Positions 61,790 to 64,000 of a stretch of 64,000 nt of DNA are shown here, one piece after another. Below the pieces are notes generated by a model that was not told the DNA's origin, did no database searches, and saw only the letters and a program-made list of their open reading frames with translations. The translations under genes were made by a program, and so were the position numbers. The first letter of the stretch is position 1. Each line of letters starts with the position of its first letter. Source of the DNA: Trichopria drosophilae (lineage: Eukaryota > Arthropoda > Insecta > Hymenoptera > Diapriidae); the NCBI GenBank assembly GCA_030407085.1, contig CM059584.1, forward strand, positions 145,752,001-145,816,000. The letters run 5' to 3'.

Positions 61790-61854
61790 TAATATATATA
61801 TATATATGCGTGCGTGCGTGCGTGCGTGCGAGCGTGCATGCGTGCGTGCGTGTG
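61790..61854. repeat. Compound microsatellite (TA)n then (TGCG)n
   Basis: About eight TA units lead into about twelve TGCG-type units, with two point changes (AGCG, CATG). This is a typical compound microsatellite; alternating purine-pyrimidine sequence of this kind can adopt Z-DNA. Confidence 0.95.
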
Positions 61855-61859
61855 TTTTT

Positions 61860-64000
61860 CATGAAACAATGTAACATCTATTTCCACATTTATGGCTCTT
61901 AACAAAATAACTTGTATATAATTTTCAACTTACATTGGTTTGTTTATAATTTATTTGAAATTGACTTTCAATTTTTATTGACATCATCTTCTATCTGTGA
62001 ATACATCGGAGTGTCAAAAATAGCTGCAAAATTAAGCCCATTTACTTACCTGCTTAAAACCCCCTTCGTTTGTTTTAAGACTAACAATTTATTTTCAACG
62101 TTTCGTTTATCAAAGTTCATAATTGTCTGACGTCAATTAAAAAATTTAAAATCATTTTGCTATAAACGGCATGTATAATATTTTTACAATGAGCAAGAAC
62201 AACAGTTCGTCATATGAATATTTCTAATTATACTCTGTTGACTAATAATATCAATAAACTGCCTCGTTTACAAATGATTGCCTCATGCCACTCTACAAAG
62301 CTTTTTTCCTATTACTTAAAGCTACCTGATGAATATCGATTTGTATTGTAAATAAAAAAATATCTTAATAATTTCATTAGTAAAATTATTAGGGAATTAT
62401 ACTATTTGCGTTTACTTCATTGTCTTATTTTTTTTACTTTTATTTAGTCTGTACTCGAGAATTTGATACAAGAAATATGCACTTTTTAAATAAATTTAGT
62501 AATTTTTCCAAAGAATGTTTTTTTAGAATTTAGTCCTTTTTATATAGTAAATCATGTGTAGACTTGGTCACATGTTTAGGAAACGCATTGACAATTAATT
62601 ATATTTAATATGTAAGAATTACGTGGAGATTGACAAACCTGCAAAAAAACATTATCTTATTACCCCTGTAATTTGTATGTACTAATTTATGCAGATTAAG
62701 ATTTTGACAAAAGGAAGTTATTAGTATTTAAAAACGTATACACATATACAATATATGTATTTTTCTACTAATTCGAAACTCATTTGCTTCCCGGGAGCCG
62801 AATACAGCTACATAAACGGATATATGTAGATCCATTATTAAAATAATAAACTTATGTATAGGGATGGCTGGAAAGGTGATATGTAAGAATGCAATGTTAC
62901 GTTAGTACTGTAGTTAGCAGCATTAACATTGTAGTTTAAAGACGTTAATTGCACACTCTACATTTTAATTAGTTGAAAAGTACTAATTAAAAAACGAAAA
63001 ATGGTTTGCTCATTCAAGAAATAATAAATTTTTATTTTATTTTATTTTATATTATTTTTTATTTTATGATTAATGAAATCATATTTTTTTTACTATAATT
63101 AGTATTTACAAGCGAAAAATTTACTAATCGTAATAATTCGCTTACCACTTTTCCTTTGACAATAGTATTTTTTTTAATTTAGATTTAAACAATAGTCGAA
63201 AAATGATTGGAAGTAAATAAACTAGAGTATAAATAGATTTAACTAAGTTAAATAATATATATAATAAACAAAAATAAAAATAGATTCAACTAAGTCCGTA
63301 ATTTTCTATAACTGATTCCTTTTGAATAAAAAAATAGTTTTCTACAACACTGAACCCTGCTGAATCCAGAAAATAGAATTCATATTAATCTCAAAGAATC
63401 CACTTGCCTCTACTAATTCGAAACCCATTTCGATACCGGGCGCCAAACACAACAAAAACCGTTGCGATCGCACCTAGTGGAGTTGAAAGAAAATAAGTAA
63501 AATGGAGGTATGATTCGATAACATTCAATTTTCTCTATGAGGCCATGAGATATATCCCCAAGAAAGAAATACCCTAATATGGACCACAATCAAGAGTGTG
63601 ATATATGAAGAACATTGAAAAAAAGTCCACACAAGCAACGCGTCTATTTAAAGTAGATGAATGATGAATCGCGTAATGGCATAAGTGCTAAAAAAGGAAA
63701 TGAATTAAATTCATTGAACAATGTCGGATAATTCCAAACTCCACGTTATCTCGAAATTTCCGTTATCGAAGGACTATACGTTATTCCGCATTGTAGAATC
63801 GAGATTTTACATGCATTATTGTTTTGCGTGCAGCTAATGTGATCGATAGACTGATGCGATAACACGACAAGATTTTTTATCAATGCTCTGAAGTACAATG
63901 GAAAGAAAATTTCCCGGCAATCATCGATGTTGTCGATTTCCTAGAAATTTATGTAGCAGTTTCAATTGTATGATAGATCACACATTCGATGACGCCATTG
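61860..64000. other. AT-rich non-coding stretch
   Basis: No gene is supported. There are A/T homopolymer-rich patches, TTTTATTTTATTTTA near 63030-63065, and two similar 25-bp lines at about 62769-62805 and 63411-63447 (CTACTAATTCGAAACYCATT) that hint at a diverged repeat. Confidence 0.45.

Overview
This is AT-rich animal DNA, most likely from an insect. The evidence is a wealth of insect-type transposons, TA- and TTAA-flanked palindromic MITEs, spliced element genes and almost no long host reading frames. I see no bacterial-style operons, no CRISPR array and no rRNA. Nearly every recognisable coding sequence belongs to a mobile element. The rest reads as intergenic or intronic DNA; one candidate terminal host exon (about 54753-54818, with an AATAAA at 54986) suggests that part of the window could be intron of a large gene.

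The centrepiece is a complete, apparently intact DIRS-type tyrosine-recombinase retrotransposon at 27721-32744 on the minus strand. It has inverted terminal repeats (27764-27906 and 32603-32744), an internal complementary region (28014-28127) that is the complement of the two ends joined together, a two-exon gag, a reverse transcriptase/RNase H gene and a tyrosine recombinase gene. It sits inside a plus-strand Penelope-like element (PLE). Removing it with a single shared T rejoins the PLE reading frame. The PLE resumes at 32745 and carries a degraded reverse transcriptase to about 33815. A second PLE relic, the GIY-YIG endonuclease end, lies on the minus strand at about 26210-27160, facing the other way.

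Further right is a second nest. A mariner-like element (36923-39405, about 300-bp inverted repeats, TA duplication, broken transposase) is inserted near the centre of a long palindromic TTAA-flanked element (36347-40050). A similar MITE-in-MITE arrangement appears at 47031-48322, with a nearly perfect 1.1-kb palindrome at 47100-48190. Other non-autonomous families are a 0.94-kb palindrome at 24380-25321 with a decayed half copy at 19022-19500; CTAGGGAGCAAAATA-ended elements at 17421-17610 and 58971-59106; CAGTA-ended GC-rich elements at 42335-42598 and about 44298-44505; and a short GAGTGAA family (best copy 51912-52092). A decayed jockey-like reverse transcriptase lies at 17880-18480.

The flanks (1-17.4 kb, 19.5-24.4 kb, 40-47 kb, 48.3-64 kb) are mainly AT-rich DNA with no supportable gene. 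They contain a few GC-raised islands (200-540, 11930-12900, 45440-45720, 59280-59840) that may be regulatory or conserved non-coding sequence.
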